A stretch of DNA of 64,000 bases from the NCBI GenBank assembly GCA_030429545.1, contig JAUIFF010000016.1:1-64000 (forward strand), in the 5' to 3' direction. Below are positions 43,167 to 53,604 of the stretch, piece by piece (within the stretch, counting starts at the first letter, position 1; each line of letters begins with the position of its first letter). The notes below the pieces were generated by a model. The model was not told the DNA's origin. It saw only the letters and a program-made list of their open reading frames with translations, and searched no databases. Both the position numbers and the translations under genes were made by a program. The stretch is from Polyangia bacterium. GTDB lineage: Bacteria > Myxococcota_A > Polyangia > Nannocystales > Nannocystaceae.

Positions 43167-44924
43167 TTAGTAGTAGGCGACCCAAATATCCTGCATGAGG
43201 GCTGCAACAACGATCTTCCAGGCCCGTGAAGGTGATCCTGCCTGGGCGAGCGCCACGGTGAACAGTTCGTATGTCTGGTCGATGTCAAGCGAATCGCTGG
43301 CGACCTGCCGCCCGAGCAACCGCACGTAGAGGTCGACAAGCTGCTCGCGGACCCTTCCCTCACTGGTGTCGTTTGGCTCGCCAACCGTCAACAGCGTGCG
43401 CGTACCCGGTTCAGCCTGAAAGTCTCGCTCGACGACATGGCCGGCGGCATCGCGGGCTGCTGTCCGCAGCAACAGGCTCGCGGTGGCGTTGTAGGTGTGG
43501 GCCGGCCGGGTGACGTAGTAGCCATCAATCCCCCCACCGAGCACTTGAAACCCGACAAATGAGTCGTCGATCAGGTCGATCGTCCCCAGTTGGAATTGCG
43601 AAATGTCGGCCTTCCACTGAAAACTGGCGGTTTCTTGTAACAGCAACTTTAGCTGGACGGGTCGCAGCTTCTTGTAGCCGCGAGCGGCCAATGCCTCCTC
43701 GCTCGGCTCGACCTCGCCGAGCGCTTCGAGGTCAACGTGGGACACATGAAAGGCATCGTCGAGGACTATCGCGCGGACCAGCTCACGGGCGGAGTACCCC
43801 GAGTCGATGAACGAGCGCTGCAACTGCGCCGCGGTTTCGTGCGGCACCTCCTCGAGTGGAACCTGGTGGAAGTAACTGTAAAATCGCTTGGCCGCACACA
43901 GGCTAAACCGCGGGTCTGAGGCGATCAGCGCCCCGAGGTCTGGCAGGGTCTCCCCGGCAAACCCGAAGTACCCCGGGTCGCGCATGTTAACACCATAGAC
44001 CAGGCTAAACAGGCCCTTGGAGTAGTTGTCGTGGGGGTATGTGACCGCCGACGGCAAGACCTGGGGGAAGTACCCGGAGAAAAAACTCGCCAACGGGTCG
44101 AGCGACTGGTGACAGCTGACACACGCAGCATCGGTTTTCACTGCATCTGCAACTACATTTGGATCGGCGAGGTTGATTTGCTGCGGGTCAATGTCGATGT
44201 CCCGGGCGAGAAAGTCCTCGCACAACAACGCTCGCGAGATCGCGTTGGCACGCCCGCGATTGGCGTTGGCAATCGTGCTGTCATGCCGCGTAAACAACCA
44301 CCCGTCGGTCAGGATCCCGGCGTTGCCACGGTCGTCTTGCCACTGGCTCTCCTCCCAAACCTCGGGGTTTGCCTCGCCCGAATGCGGCAGCCCCCAGACC
44401 CCGGCAACATGGGCATTGGCCATCGTGTAGTTGGCTGTGACGATCTCGGTGTAGGGCCGATCTTCGAGGACGACACGTTCGATCAGACGAAGCGGAGCAT
44501 CCATGATCGACCGATTGAGCTCGTACACGTCGGCACCAGCAACCACTCCCTTGGGTAAAAAACCAGCTGGCGGGATGAAGTAATCGACGCGCGACAGCAG
44601 GGCCTCGTTGTGGAGGTCGCGGACGATCACGCCAAACCGCGGGTCTTCGAGGTAGCCATCGACGACAGACTCGAGTGCAGCGGGATCGTCGGACACCTGC
44701 GCGAGCTCATCACTGCTCGGACGAACACCACGCACCGCCATCGAAATCCGATTGAGCCGCTCGGCGGGTGAGAGGTACGCAAGCCCCTGCTCGTCGACCT
44801 GCGAGGTGTCGTTGCCGGAGTCGGAGTCGGCGTCACCCGACCCCTCACCACCACACGCGCTCACGAAAAGAACCACCGCGAGAACGCGGGACCAAGTACG
44901 ACATCTCGAGTTGAATACGCCCAT
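43167..44924 (-). CDS. Planctomycete-type cytochrome lipoprotein (DUF1592/DUF1588-like)
   Basis: About 585 residues from ATG 44924, which gives a clean lipoprotein signal (LAVVLFVSACGG); the reading from 44981 adds 19 residues in front. An N-terminal helical domain (SPAERLNRISMAVRGVRPS) and a heme-type motif CVSCHQSLDP near 270 are visible; the C-terminal part has YFHQVPLEEVP and SARELVRAIVLDDAFHVS, typical of this family. First gene of the operon with DUF1501 and the small cytochrome. Between this and DUF1501 lies an AT-rich CAACAA/TTGTTG hairpin. Confidence 0.8.
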   Translation of the reverse strand: MGVFNSRCRTWSRVLAVVLFVSACGGEGSGDADSDSGNDTSQVDEQGLAYLSPAERLNRISMAVRGVRPSSDELAQVSDDPAALESVVDGYLEDPRFGVIVRDLHNEALLSRVDYFIPPAGFLPKGVVAGADVYELNRSIMDAPLRLIERVVLEDRPYTEIVTANYTMANAHVAGVWGLPHSGEANPEVWEESQWQDDRGNAGILTDGWLFTRHDSTIANANRGRANAISRALLCEDFLARDIDIDPQQINLADPNVVADAVKTDAACVSCHQSLDPLASFFSGYFPQVLPSAVTYPHDNYSKGLFSLVYGVNMRDPGYFGFAGETLPDLGALIASDPRFSLCAAKRFYSYFHQVPLEEVPHETAAQLQRSFIDSGYSARELVRAIVLDDAFHVSHVDLEALGEVEPSEEALAARGYKKLRPVQLKLLLQETASFQWKADISQFQLGTIDLIDDSFVGFQVLGGGIDGYYVTRPAHTYNATASLLLRTAARDAAGHVVERDFQAEPGTRTLLTVGEPNDTSEGRVREQLVDLYVRLLGRQVASDSLDIDQTYELFTVALAQAGSPSRAWKIVVAALMQDIWVAYY

Positions 44925-45211
44925 GGATAACCCCGCCCGAGGATCCGCTAGTCCGAACCGGACGTCAATGCGCTTGGACACAATCTAAGCCAATGATTTT
45001 ATGAATACTTTCGTTGGGGGTTCGGGGGTACAGCTCGGGGTCTAAAGACCGCGCAGACGCTTTTTTCTACCTCCCGCCGAGCGCCCGGTGTCGCGCCCTA
45101 AATTAGTCCTTTTGGACATCTTGGTGCTGAGCTCGAATGCGCCGCGTGGGTTCGACCTGCGCGGGAGCTCGCAGGGATTTTCGCGGTGCCTGCTAGTACA
45201 CTGCATCAAGC
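44925..45211. other. Divergent intergenic region
   Basis: 287 bp between the leftward cytochrome operon and the rightward giant kinase; it should contain both promoters. No gene or clear operator is seen. Confidence 0.4.
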
Positions 45212-48200
45212 ATGGCCCCGACTGACGCGACGACGATGCACTCGTCGATGGACCGCGCTCCGCCAGAACGTATCGGACGATTTAAAATCATCCGACAACT
45301 TGGCGAGGGCGGCATGGGTGTTGTGTTCGAAGCCCTCGATGAGCAATTGGGCCGGCCGATCGCCATCAAACTCGTCCATCAGGCCACCGGCAAGGACGCT
45401 TCGCGGGGGCAGGCACGAATGTTGCGCGAGGCCCAGGCGATGGCCCGCCTCTCGCACCCAAACGTGGTGCAGGTCTACCAGGTCGGCGAACACCTCGGGC
45501 AGGTGTTTTTGGCGATGGAATACGTCAAGGGGCCAACGCTGCGCACGTGGCAACGCGAGCGTGAACGATCGTGGCGTGAGGTTCTCGAGCGTTACATCGA
45601 GGCCGGTCGCGGGTTAGCTGCAGCGCACAAAAAAGGCCTGGTCCACTGCGACTTCAAACCCCACAACGCCCTCGTCGCCGACGACGATGGGCGGGTTCGT
45701 GTGCTCGACTTCGGGTTGGCGAGATTTCACGAGCGTGCCGATCGCACGGCAAAAAGTCCCGAGCAGCTCACCGAGTTCGACCGCATCGAACTCTCGCAAA
45801 AACTCCTAGACCGCCACGAGATCGAACAGTCGATGACGATCTCCGACACGGTGACCGGTACGCCGGCGTACATGTCCCCAGAGCAATATCAGGGATTTCG
45901 TGCCAACGCCCGTAGCGACCAGTTTAGCTTCTGTGTTGCGCTCTACGAAGCTCTCTATGGAGAACGCCCGTTTTCGGGACAAAGCCCGGCTGCCCTCGCC
46001 TTTCAGGTGAGTGCCGGAGATATCCGCGATCCGCCGCCCGGCGCCAAGGTGCCAACCTGGCTCCGCGAAGTCATCCTGCGGGGGCTCCACCCCGAACCTG
46101 CCGGCCGTTGGCCGTCGATGGCAGCTCTGCTCCAAGCATTGATCCGCGATACCGGACCGCTGCGCCGCCAACGGGTGCGGATTGAGGGTATCAACATTGA
46201 GCGGTTCAAACAGCTGTCGACCCACGGCTACGAGATTGCGCAACCGCTGCGAGACGGCCGTGACACGGTGATTTACCGCGGTCGGCGTGAGTCCGACGAA
46301 CAGCAGGTGCTGCTCAAGTTGTTGCGCAGTGAATTGCCGTCGCGCAGCGAGCTCGCCCGCATGCGGCGTGAGCATGAAATTCTGGGCAAGTTTTCAAGCC
46401 CGGGCGTCATCCGTTCGCTCGGGCTCGAAAAACACGGCCACGGGACACTTCTGGTACTCGAGGATTTTGGGGCCACAACCCTGCGACAGCGCCTCATGGG
46501 CGGGGTGACCCTAGAGATAGGTGAATTTCTACGCCTGGCCCTGCGGCTCAACGACGCCCTCGCAACCGTCCACAGCCAGGGCCTCATTCACAAAGACATC
46601 GGGCCCGATCACATCCTGCTCGATGAGACATGTCGACGGGTCGCCCTGATCGACTTTGATGTAGCATCACAGATCTCCGAAGAGACCCCGGCGATTACCA
46701 GCCCCGACGACCTCGAGGGCACGCTGCACTACATGGCCCCCGAACAAACGGGCCGCATGAACCGCACGGTCGACTACCGCAGCGACTACTACGCCCTCGG
46801 CGTCACGTTTTACGAAGCTCTCACCGGGCAACTCCCGTTTGAAGTTTCGCACCCGATGGAGTTGTTGCATGCACATATTGCAGTTGCACCCACGCCCCCG
46901 TGCGAGCTCGCCCCCAACATTCCTGAAACCCTGAGTGCACTGGTCCTCAAACTGATGGCCAAAACCCCGGAGGGGCGCTACCAAAGTGCCTCGGGTATGC
47001 GGGCCGACCTCTCCCGGTGCCTGCGGGAGTGGACCAAGCACGGGTGGATCGAGGACTTTCCCCTCGCCACCCAAGACTACTCCGAGCAGTTCTCGATTCC
47101 ACAGCTACTGTACGGGCGCGAGCAACTGGTCGAGCTGTTGTTGGCTTCGTTTGAACGTGCCGCCCACGGAAAGATTGAGCTGTTTTTGCTCAAGGGACCT
47201 TCGGGGATCGGTAAGTCTGCCGTCGTTCGTGAGGTACACAAGCCAGTTGTCGGTCGCCGTGGCTACTTTGTTTCGGGTAAGTCCGATCCACGCACCCGCG
47301 ACATTCCCTACAAGGCCCTGCTCCAAGCGTTTCAGGAGCTGTTTCGACAGATCCTGCGGGAATCCGACAACGCCCTTCGTGCGTGGCGAGAAGAACTGTT
47401 GGCGGCGGTTGGTGGTAACGGGCGTGTCCTCATTGATGTCATCCCCGAACTTGAACTCATCATCGGTGCGCAACCGAGTGTCCCTGACTTGCCACCGACC
47501 GAGTCTTCCAACCGCTTTCGCTCGCTGTTTCGCAGCCTGATCCGGGTCATCGCCCGCGAAGATCGTCCGTTGGTCCTGTTTTTAGATGACTTGCAGTGGT
47601 CCGATTTGGCGACGCTCAAGTTGATCGAACGTCTGGTCCTCGACACCGAGCTTGGCAACCTGCTGCTCGTTGGGGCCTATCGCGATACCGAAGTTGGGCC
47701 CGACCATCTTCTCAATCAGGTCCTGCAGACGATTGAAGAAGCCGAGTTTTACATTCACCAGCACACGGTTCGTCCCCTCGCTCTCGAACACACCAACGCC
47801 CTGGTCAAGGACACGCTCTCGCCCACGCGCCAGGACACGATTGCCCTTGCGCGTCTGATCCAGTCGAAAACCGACGGCAACCCGTTTTTTGTTCGTGCCC
47901 TGCTGGGCTCGTTGTATGAGCAACAGCTCGTGATGTTCGACCGGGCCGCCAACGGCTGGTCCTGGGACCCCGACGAAGTTGCACGTGCACGCCTGAGCGA
48001 CGACATCGTCGACCTACTCAGTGCGCGTATCGGAGACCTGTCTGAGCGGACACGTAAGGCGCTTGAGCTCGGTGCCTGTATTGGCAGCAGCTTCACGCTT
48101 GACCTCCTGGCCACGGTCACCGGCGACGATGCCGTCCAGATTGCCAAGGACCTGTGGGAGGCCCTCGAGCGAGGGCTATTGCGGGTTGTCGGCGATGCCT

Positions 48201-51200
48201 ACAAATACATCGACCGACTCGACCCCTCGGCTTCGGGCAACGAGCGTGCGCCGGAGATTCGCTATTATTTTGTCCACGACAAAATCCAGCACGCCGCCTA
48301 TATCCGAATTGATCCGGGCCGTCGCCGCCTGACCCATCTTCGAATCGGCCGTTTGCTGCGCGACCAAACGCGGCCCGACGAGCTCGGAGACCAAGTCTTT
48401 CGTATCACGACGCACCTCAATGCCTCGCTCGCGTTGGTGACCGATCGCGGCGAACGGGTGCGACTGGCGGAGCTCAACCTTCTGGCCGGGCGCCGAGCCA
48501 AACGCTCGATTGCTTATACATCAGCTGTCACGCACCTACGTACCGGGATCGAACTGTTGCCCGGTGACCAGTGGGAGGCGTGCTATGACCTTGCGTTCTC
48601 GTTGCGGCGCGAACTGATGGAGTCACTGCACCTCGCGGGCGACGTCGACAAGGCGCTCGAGCTGTTTCAACCGCTGGTCAATCGGGCTAAATCGGTGCTG
48701 CAAAAGGCCGAGGTCTACACGCTCAAGGCTTCGCTCGAGAGCTACCGCAAACAAAACGAACTCGCAGTCAAGACGGCGCTCGAGGGTCTGCGGTTGCTCG
48801 GTGTTGGCCTACCGACCAAAGCCACCCGTGGCGCCGCGATATTGGAGCTGGCGCGTGTGCGGTTTGCACAGCGGTTTCGCAGCCCCGACAAACTCACTAA
48901 GCTCCCTGACCTCGACAATCCGCGGATTCACTTGATCCTACATCTAATGATGTCGGTGGTCCCCGCGGCATACTTTATCGACACCAAGCTCGGGGCCATC
49001 TACCTGCTGCGAATCGCCGGTATTTCAATGCGGGTGGGCCTGACCGATGCCGCGGCCTTTGGCTTTGCTGGTTACGGCCTGGTGCTCGTGGGCGTGTTAG
49101 GGGCCTACAAAGAGGCCTATGCCTTCGGTCAGCTGGCGCTGTCGCTCAACGACCGGTTCCGCAACCAGTGGCTCGACGTCAAACTCGACTTTGTCGTCGG
49201 GTTCTTCATCGCCCCATGGATCGAACCGTTTGCCGCCGCGCGGCGACGATTGCAGCGCGCCTACCAAAACGGGATCCAGGCCGGAGACCTTGCATATGCA
49301 TGCTATGCCGGCATCACCGGTACCCTGATCTCACTGGTTGAAGGCCTCAACCTCGATCGAATTCTGAGTTCAACCGAGGGCATGTACTCCACCGCCCAGC
49401 GAGCTGGGGAGTTCGACGGCATCGGCATGCTGACGGCTGTCCAGCGCACATGTAAAGCCCTTCAGGGTGAAACGCTTGCACCCACAACTTTTGAAGGTGT
49501 GGGGTGGGACGAACGGACGTTCCTCGCCGGTCTGTCCGACCGCGACACGCCCATGGCGATGTTTTACTACCACCTCTACAAAATGGTGGTGATGTACATC
49601 TTTCGCGACTTTGAGTCCGCCGAACACGTGCGCAAGGTTGTGTTTGAGCGGGTGGAGTCTGCCCTCGCCCAGCCGATGCTGGCCGACTACTACTTCTACA
49701 CGTGCCTCCTCGACGCTGCCCATTTTCCCGTCGCAGACGCCCGCAAACAACGGACCCTCGCCAAGCAGATGCAGCAGTCGCTTAAACAGCTGGAGATTTG
49801 GGCCAACATCTGCCCCCACAATTTCCAGTCGCGGCTGCTGCTCGCAAAGGCCGAGTTTTCGCGGGTCACAGGCGACGGCGACGATCCGTTTACGTTGTAT
49901 AATCAAGCGATCCAGGCTGCGCGAACGTTCGAGTCGATCAACTGCGAAGCCGTCGGTCTTGAGCTCACAGCTCGATTTGCCCTGGAATCTGGGTATGATG
50001 TGGCGGTTGAGTCCTACGTCGCCGCCGCCTGCGATGCCTACACGCGCTGGGGCGCCCATGCCAAAGTTGAGCTCCTGAGTCAGGAATTTGGCGATCACCT
50101 GCCCCTACGTGCCCTGCCCGAGGCCTCCGTCGAACAGCCCAGACGGCCGCGTATCGACAATGCGTCGATCATCACTCGCAGCATGCGTGGGATCTTCAAC
50201 CAGGCTTCGCTAGATCGTGTACTTACAACAACTGTGCGAACCCTGACTGAGCTGACCGGCGCGCACCATGCCGCTGTCGTCCTGTGTACCGGCGACCGGC
50301 TCACCGTCGAGGCAGAAGGCGGCCTCAATCCCAAAACCGCGCGTACCCTCCACAGTGTCGTCGTCGACCGCTCCGACCAGGTCTGCCCAGCTATCATCAA
50401 ATTTGTGATTCGCTCACGCGAGACGGTGCACCTCAACAACGCCTGCGAGGAGGGGGACTATCGCGACGATCCGTACATCCGCGGCGTGAATGTCAAAAGC
50501 GTGCTGTCGATGCCGTTGGTTCACCTGGGCAACTTGGTGGGCGCCATCTACTTAGAAAATGAGCTCAGCCCGGATGTCTTTGTCGACCGCCACATCGAAC
50601 TTCTGCGAGAGCTGTTGCCCTCCATCACGTTTGCCCTGGTCGCAACCCGCGGTGGGTGGAGTTTTGGCCGGTTTGCACCCAAGGAGCTCTACAACCGCCT
50701 CGGGCGAGCCCATGGCCAACCGGTACAGCCAGGTGAATACGTCGAGCTTCGCGGCACCGTACTCGCAATCGACCTCGCCGGGTTTGCTGTGCCGACCGCA
50801 GGCGTGGACAATCGCCGGCGCCTAGCCTGGCTTTCGGGCTATGTCCGGGATGTCGAGGCAACAGTTCGCCGCTGCCATGGATTTGTCGCCCAGCGCACCG
50901 CCGATTGCCTCACAGCTGTATTTACCGACTCGGCCACGGGAGCTCTGACCGCAGCGCTATCGCTGCTGCATCAGACAGCTGATGTCAACGACGACCGTGC
51001 AGAGGCCGGTGCAGGTCCGTTGCGGATTGGCCTGGGCCTTCACACCGGAGCACTCGCGCTGGCAGCCATCGGCTCAGACACGTCGTCGAGTGGTGTGTTG
51101 TTTGCCGAGGCAGCCTCGCTGGCCACTGCCGTCGCGCGCCGTTGTTACCACCGCGAGCTCAAACTCCTCATGTCGAGTGCAACCCGGGCCGAGATGCAGG

Positions 51201-51334
51201 CTGATGGTGTCCCCAAGACCATTGCCCTCGAGCAAATCGATTCACTCGAAATCCCGGGGCACCATGAGCTCCCGCTATTTGAGGTCACCGAAACGGCCAA
51301 GCTCCGATTTGGACGCAGCAGCGGCCATGAGTAG
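45212..51334 (+). CDS. Giant signalling protein: kinase-kinase-AAA-helical-GAF-cyclase
   Basis: 2040 residues. Kinase 1 (about 22-320): GEGGMGVVFE, AIKL, HCDFKPHN (non-RD loop, His-Cys-Asp), DFGLARF. Kinase-like 2 (about 335-600): HKDIGPDHILL and IDFDVAS, with the loop Lys and DFG altered, so probably a pseudokinase as in PknB-AAA hybrids. AAA_16 ATPase (about 625-990): GPSGIGKS near 661, LFLDDLQWSD near 788. TPR-like helical region (about 1080-1600), GAF (about 1650-1810) and a C-terminal class III cyclase-like domain (about 1840-2013), whose catalytic Asn/Arg region looks degenerate. Cytoplasmic. Kinase, ATPase and GAF order is typical of myxobacteria; the added front kinase and cyclase are less usual. 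Confidence 0.9.
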   Translation: MAPTDATTMHSSMDRAPPERIGRFKIIRQLGEGGMGVVFEALDEQLGRPIAIKLVHQATGKDASRGQARMLREAQAMARLSHPNVVQVYQVGEHLGQVFLAMEYVKGPTLRTWQRERERSWREVLERYIEAGRGLAAAHKKGLVHCDFKPHNALVADDDGRVRVLDFGLARFHERADRTAKSPEQLTEFDRIELSQKLLDRHEIEQSMTISDTVTGTPAYMSPEQYQGFRANARSDQFSFCVALYEALYGERPFSGQSPAALAFQVSAGDIRDPPPGAKVPTWLREVILRGLHPEPAGRWPSMAALLQALIRDTGPLRRQRVRIEGINIERFKQLSTHGYEIAQPLRDGRDTVIYRGRRESDEQQVLLKLLRSELPSRSELARMRREHEILGKFSSPGVIRSLGLEKHGHGTLLVLEDFGATTLRQRLMGGVTLEIGEFLRLALRLNDALATVHSQGLIHKDIGPDHILLDETCRRVALIDFDVASQISEETPAITSPDDLEGTLHYMAPEQTGRMNRTVDYRSDYYALGVTFYEALTGQLPFEVSHPMELLHAHIAVAPTPPCELAPNIPETLSALVLKLMAKTPEGRYQSASGMRADLSRCLREWTKHGWIEDFPLATQDYSEQFSIPQLLYGREQLVELLLASFERAAHGKIELFLLKGPSGIGKSAVVREVHKPVVGRRGYFVSGKSDPRTRDIPYKALLQAFQELFRQILRESDNALRAWREELLAAVGGNGRVLIDVIPELELIIGAQPSVPDLPPTESSNRFRSLFRSLIRVIAREDRPLVLFLDDLQWSDLATLKLIERLVLDTELGNLLLVGAYRDTEVGPDHLLNQVLQTIEEAEFYIHQHTVRPLALEHTNALVKDTLSPTRQDTIALARLIQSKTDGNPFFVRALLGSLYEQQLVMFDRAANGWSWDPDEVARARLSDDIVDLLSARIGDLSERTRKALELGACIGSSFTLDLLATVTGDDAVQIAKDLWEALERGLLRVVGDAYKYIDRLDPSASGNERAPEIRYYFVHDKIQHAAYIRIDPGRRRLTHLRIGRLLRDQTRPDELGDQVFRITTHLNASLALVTDRGERVRLAELNLLAGRRAKRSIAYTSAVTHLRTGIELLPGDQWEACYDLAFSLRRELMESLHLAGDVDKALELFQPLVNRAKSVLQKAEVYTLKASLESYRKQNELAVKTALEGLRLLGVGLPTKATRGAAILELARVRFAQRFRSPDKLTKLPDLDNPRIHLILHLMMSVVPAAYFIDTKLGAIYLLRIAGISMRVGLTDAAAFGFAGYGLVLVGVLGAYKEAYAFGQLALSLNDRFRNQWLDVKLDFVVGFFIAPWIEPFAAARRRLQRAYQNGIQAGDLAYACYAGITGTLISLVEGLNLDRILSSTEGMYSTAQRAGEFDGIGMLTAVQRTCKALQGETLAPTTFEGVGWDERTFLAGLSDRDTPMAMFYYHLYKMVVMYIFRDFESAEHVRKVVFERVESALAQPMLADYYFYTCLLDAAHFPVADARKQRTLAKQMQQSLKQLEIWANICPHNFQSRLLLAKAEFSRVTGDGDDPFTLYNQAIQAARTFESINCEAVGLELTARFALESGYDVAVESYVAAACDAYTRWGAHAKVELLSQEFGDHLPLRALPEASVEQPRRPRIDNASIITRSMRGIFNQASLDRVLTTTVRTLTELTGAHHAAVVLCTGDRLTVEAEGGLNPKTARTLHSVVVDRSDQVCPAIIKFVIRSRETVHLNNACEEGDYRDDPYIRGVNVKSVLSMPLVHLGNLVGAIYLENELSPDVFVDRHIELLRELLPSITFALVATRGGWSFGRFAPKELYNRLGRAHGQPVQPGEYVELRGTVLAIDLAGFAVPTAGVDNRRRLAWLSGYVRDVEATVRRCHGFVAQRTADCLTAVFTDSATGALTAALSLLHQTADVNDDRAEAGAGPLRIGLGLHTGALALAAIGSDTSSSGVLFAEAASLATAVARRCYHRELKLLMSSATRAEMQADGVPKTIALEQIDSLEIPGHHELPLFEVTETAKLRFGRSSGHE

Positions 51335-51346
51335 GTGTATCAGCAA

Positions 51347-53293
51347 CTAAGGCGCAGCAAGCTCGGGCACGTCGTTTTCAAGGGCATCGAGTAGGAAATT
51401 CCGACCCATTAGGCGGGCAAAGTCGACGCTGTGAATGGTTCCATGCCCGGTTTGCGGGTCGAGATAGGTCGCCAACGTATGGGGCTGTCCATCAAACCCG
51501 ATACGGTTACCGGCGATCGGTAGTTGCTCCGCCTCACGCGTCCACACCCCGTACGGGTCAACGTCCCACCCTGCCGGGGCAATTGGAGCGAGGTCGCCGG
51601 CAATCGTCAAAAACGACATCCCAATTGGGTGGGTTGTATCATCATTGAATCCATTGATCACATACACATTGGCCCCACCGGGGCGTTGGGGCGAGCCCCC
51701 CCAGTACCGGGCGTAATTATGGGGCTCCACCGCATCTACGCCGAGTTGGGCTAACTGAATGGTCGGGTGAAATCGGTCGAGCGGGCGTTGAATGTTGAGA
51801 AGTGCCCGCAACAGCGACTCGATATCGACATCACTGCGCTCGAGGATGGTGATCGACAAATACGATGCACTTGCACTCAACAAAAACGCATGAAAGGAAT
51901 CCTCCACCGCGGCCAAAATCCCTCCGGGTAGGGTTCCCTGCGAGTGGCTGGCGTATACGAGGCGCGAGGTATCGAGACTATCGAGTTCGGGGATACCGGC
52001 GAGTGAATGCCTGAGCAGACGCAGGCTGTACATGACCTCGACCGCCTGCTGGCGCAGGGTTGTGCGTCCGGCCTCTGCGTTAAAGTAGTTGTATGTACTG
52101 AGTTGGTCATTCGAGCCCTCAGTCGCCCGCGTGCCGTGAAACTGCGGCAAAAATCCGAACACTGCAAAACCCGCGTCCACATACTCCTGCACAACCGGGC
52201 GGTCGGCGTGGCTCCACTCGCTCCACCCTGTCCCATCTTGCCAAACCATTACAGGGTGTGGCCCAGGACCCTCTGGGAGCAAAAATGCGAAAGGCACGGA
52301 CTCCCAGCGCTGGAGGATGGGTCGACCCTCGTCATCAAATTCGAAAGCCCCGCCCTCGGTCTCGTAGGGCGACTCGCCGCGCATAAAAATTGGCGCTAAA
52401 AAATGACCTTCGATTGCCGGCATACCGGCGAGGGTTCCGACCTGATAGTCAGTGATGTGTGGATTGGGGAGGAAGTTTGGGTCGCGTATGAAGTCGCGAA
52501 ACTCCCGCATCTCGACAACTGGGTCCTGTGTTGTAAAAACAGTTGCAACTGCAATCTCATTGGCATCGAGTCCTGCCCGCTCGAGACAGTCTCGCAGCGG
52601 AGCATAAACTTGATTGACCGAAGGGTCGGGATGCTCACCGGTCAAAGCCCCAGCAAATGCGCTCGGCGTCTGGGTTTCGTAACCGGCATCCTGGCCAAAG
52701 CTCCGTTGCAGTATCAGGGCATAGGGTGTGCCCGGACGCAGGGCGAACCCCTCAACGGGGCTGACTTCGAGAAGTTTGTCGGCGGTATAGGTGTCGCCGA
52801 CATTATCCACTTGCATAAGCAAAGGGACCCGATCACCGCACCCCTGCTCACTGACGTCAAACATCTGCACCGGAGCTATCGCCTCCAGCGTTTGCGTGGG
52901 TGTGGGCAGCGTGGCGACGCCAGGGTTTTGCTCAAACTGTATATACACAACCGGTGAGGTCGAAAACCCGACAATTTCGTGCTCGATCGCTGATCGTACC
53001 TGGGCGACGTACTCCTGCTGCGCCTCGGGGAAGTCCCGTAGGTCGACCGTTTTATCGGCAAATGTCCGCAGGTCGTTGGGCCACGGCATCCGATAGAAGT
53101 CGGTTGCTGCCGGGTCGAACCGAGGCATCAAGGGGAGTAGCGGCTCCCCCGTTGTCGCCGGCAAATCTGTGGAGGGCTCACCGGTTGACGTGGTCTGCGA
53201 GCCGGTCGTTGATGTGCCCTCGGTCGTCATGACCGACTCCGAGCCACAGGCCACCAGCAGACCGCAAACGACGAAACTCAACCGATGCATCAC
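51347..53293 (-). CDS. Lipoprotein alpha/beta-hydrolase
   Basis: 648 residues (ATG 53290 is equally possible). Lipoprotein signal (VVCGLLVACGS), Thr/Ser/Gly linker, then an N-terminal domain (about 60-330) and an alpha/beta hydrolase domain (about 340-640) with the nucleophile elbow ASHSQGT near 453, an acid candidate in GFNDDTTHP and a His in TGHGTIH near the end. Probably an esterase or lipase anchored at the cell surface or in the periplasm. It is convergent with the giant kinase gene, 12 bp apart. Confidence 0.8.
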   Translation of the reverse strand: MMHRLSFVVCGLLVACGSESVMTTEGTSTTGSQTTSTGEPSTDLPATTGEPLLPLMPRFDPAATDFYRMPWPNDLRTFADKTVDLRDFPEAQQEYVAQVRSAIEHEIVGFSTSPVVYIQFEQNPGVATLPTPTQTLEAIAPVQMFDVSEQGCGDRVPLLMQVDNVGDTYTADKLLEVSPVEGFALRPGTPYALILQRSFGQDAGYETQTPSAFAGALTGEHPDPSVNQVYAPLRDCLERAGLDANEIAVATVFTTQDPVVEMREFRDFIRDPNFLPNPHITDYQVGTLAGMPAIEGHFLAPIFMRGESPYETEGGAFEFDDEGRPILQRWESVPFAFLLPEGPGPHPVMVWQDGTGWSEWSHADRPVVQEYVDAGFAVFGFLPQFHGTRATEGSNDQLSTYNYFNAEAGRTTLRQQAVEVMYSLRLLRHSLAGIPELDSLDTSRLVYASHSQGTLPGGILAAVEDSFHAFLLSASASYLSITILERSDVDIESLLRALLNIQRPLDRFHPTIQLAQLGVDAVEPHNYARYWGGSPQRPGGANVYVINGFNDDTTHPIGMSFLTIAGDLAPIAPAGWDVDPYGVWTREAEQLPIAGNRIGFDGQPHTLATYLDPQTGHGTIHSVDFARLMGRNFLLDALENDVPELAAP

Positions 53294-53557
53294 CGCTAAC
53301 AGTCCTCGGTTTTGCTTGCGCGTCGTCCCGCACGGAAGACTTTGTCGACAACGTACTTGGTGAAACGCAGTTGTACTCGTGGTACCGCGAAATTTACGAG
53401 GTGCGTCCTCGGCAAAATCGGCAAGTGAGGCAGCGTGTCGAATAAAACCACGGGCCGCTAGGATGGCCTATCTCGCAGGCCGTGCAAAGCTGTTTTAGGG
53501 GGCAAACTTGCCCATGCCAGCTGGCCGCCAAACTCTATGCATAAGCAAAATTAGTAT

Positions 53558-53583
53558 CGCCACGGGCAAAATAACCCGTGGCG
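53558..53583 (-). terminator. Intrinsic terminator-like hairpin
   Basis: CGCCACGGG and CCCGTGGCG form a perfect 9-bp stem with an 8-base loop. On the minus strand it is followed by ATACTAATTTTGC, moderately T-rich. It lies 22 bp past the stop at 53605 and so probably ends the 54622-53605 operon. The rest of the 53294-53604 gap shows nothing else. Confidence 0.65.
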
Positions 53584-53604
53584 AGGCTGTAAGGCGCCGG
53601 GGAA

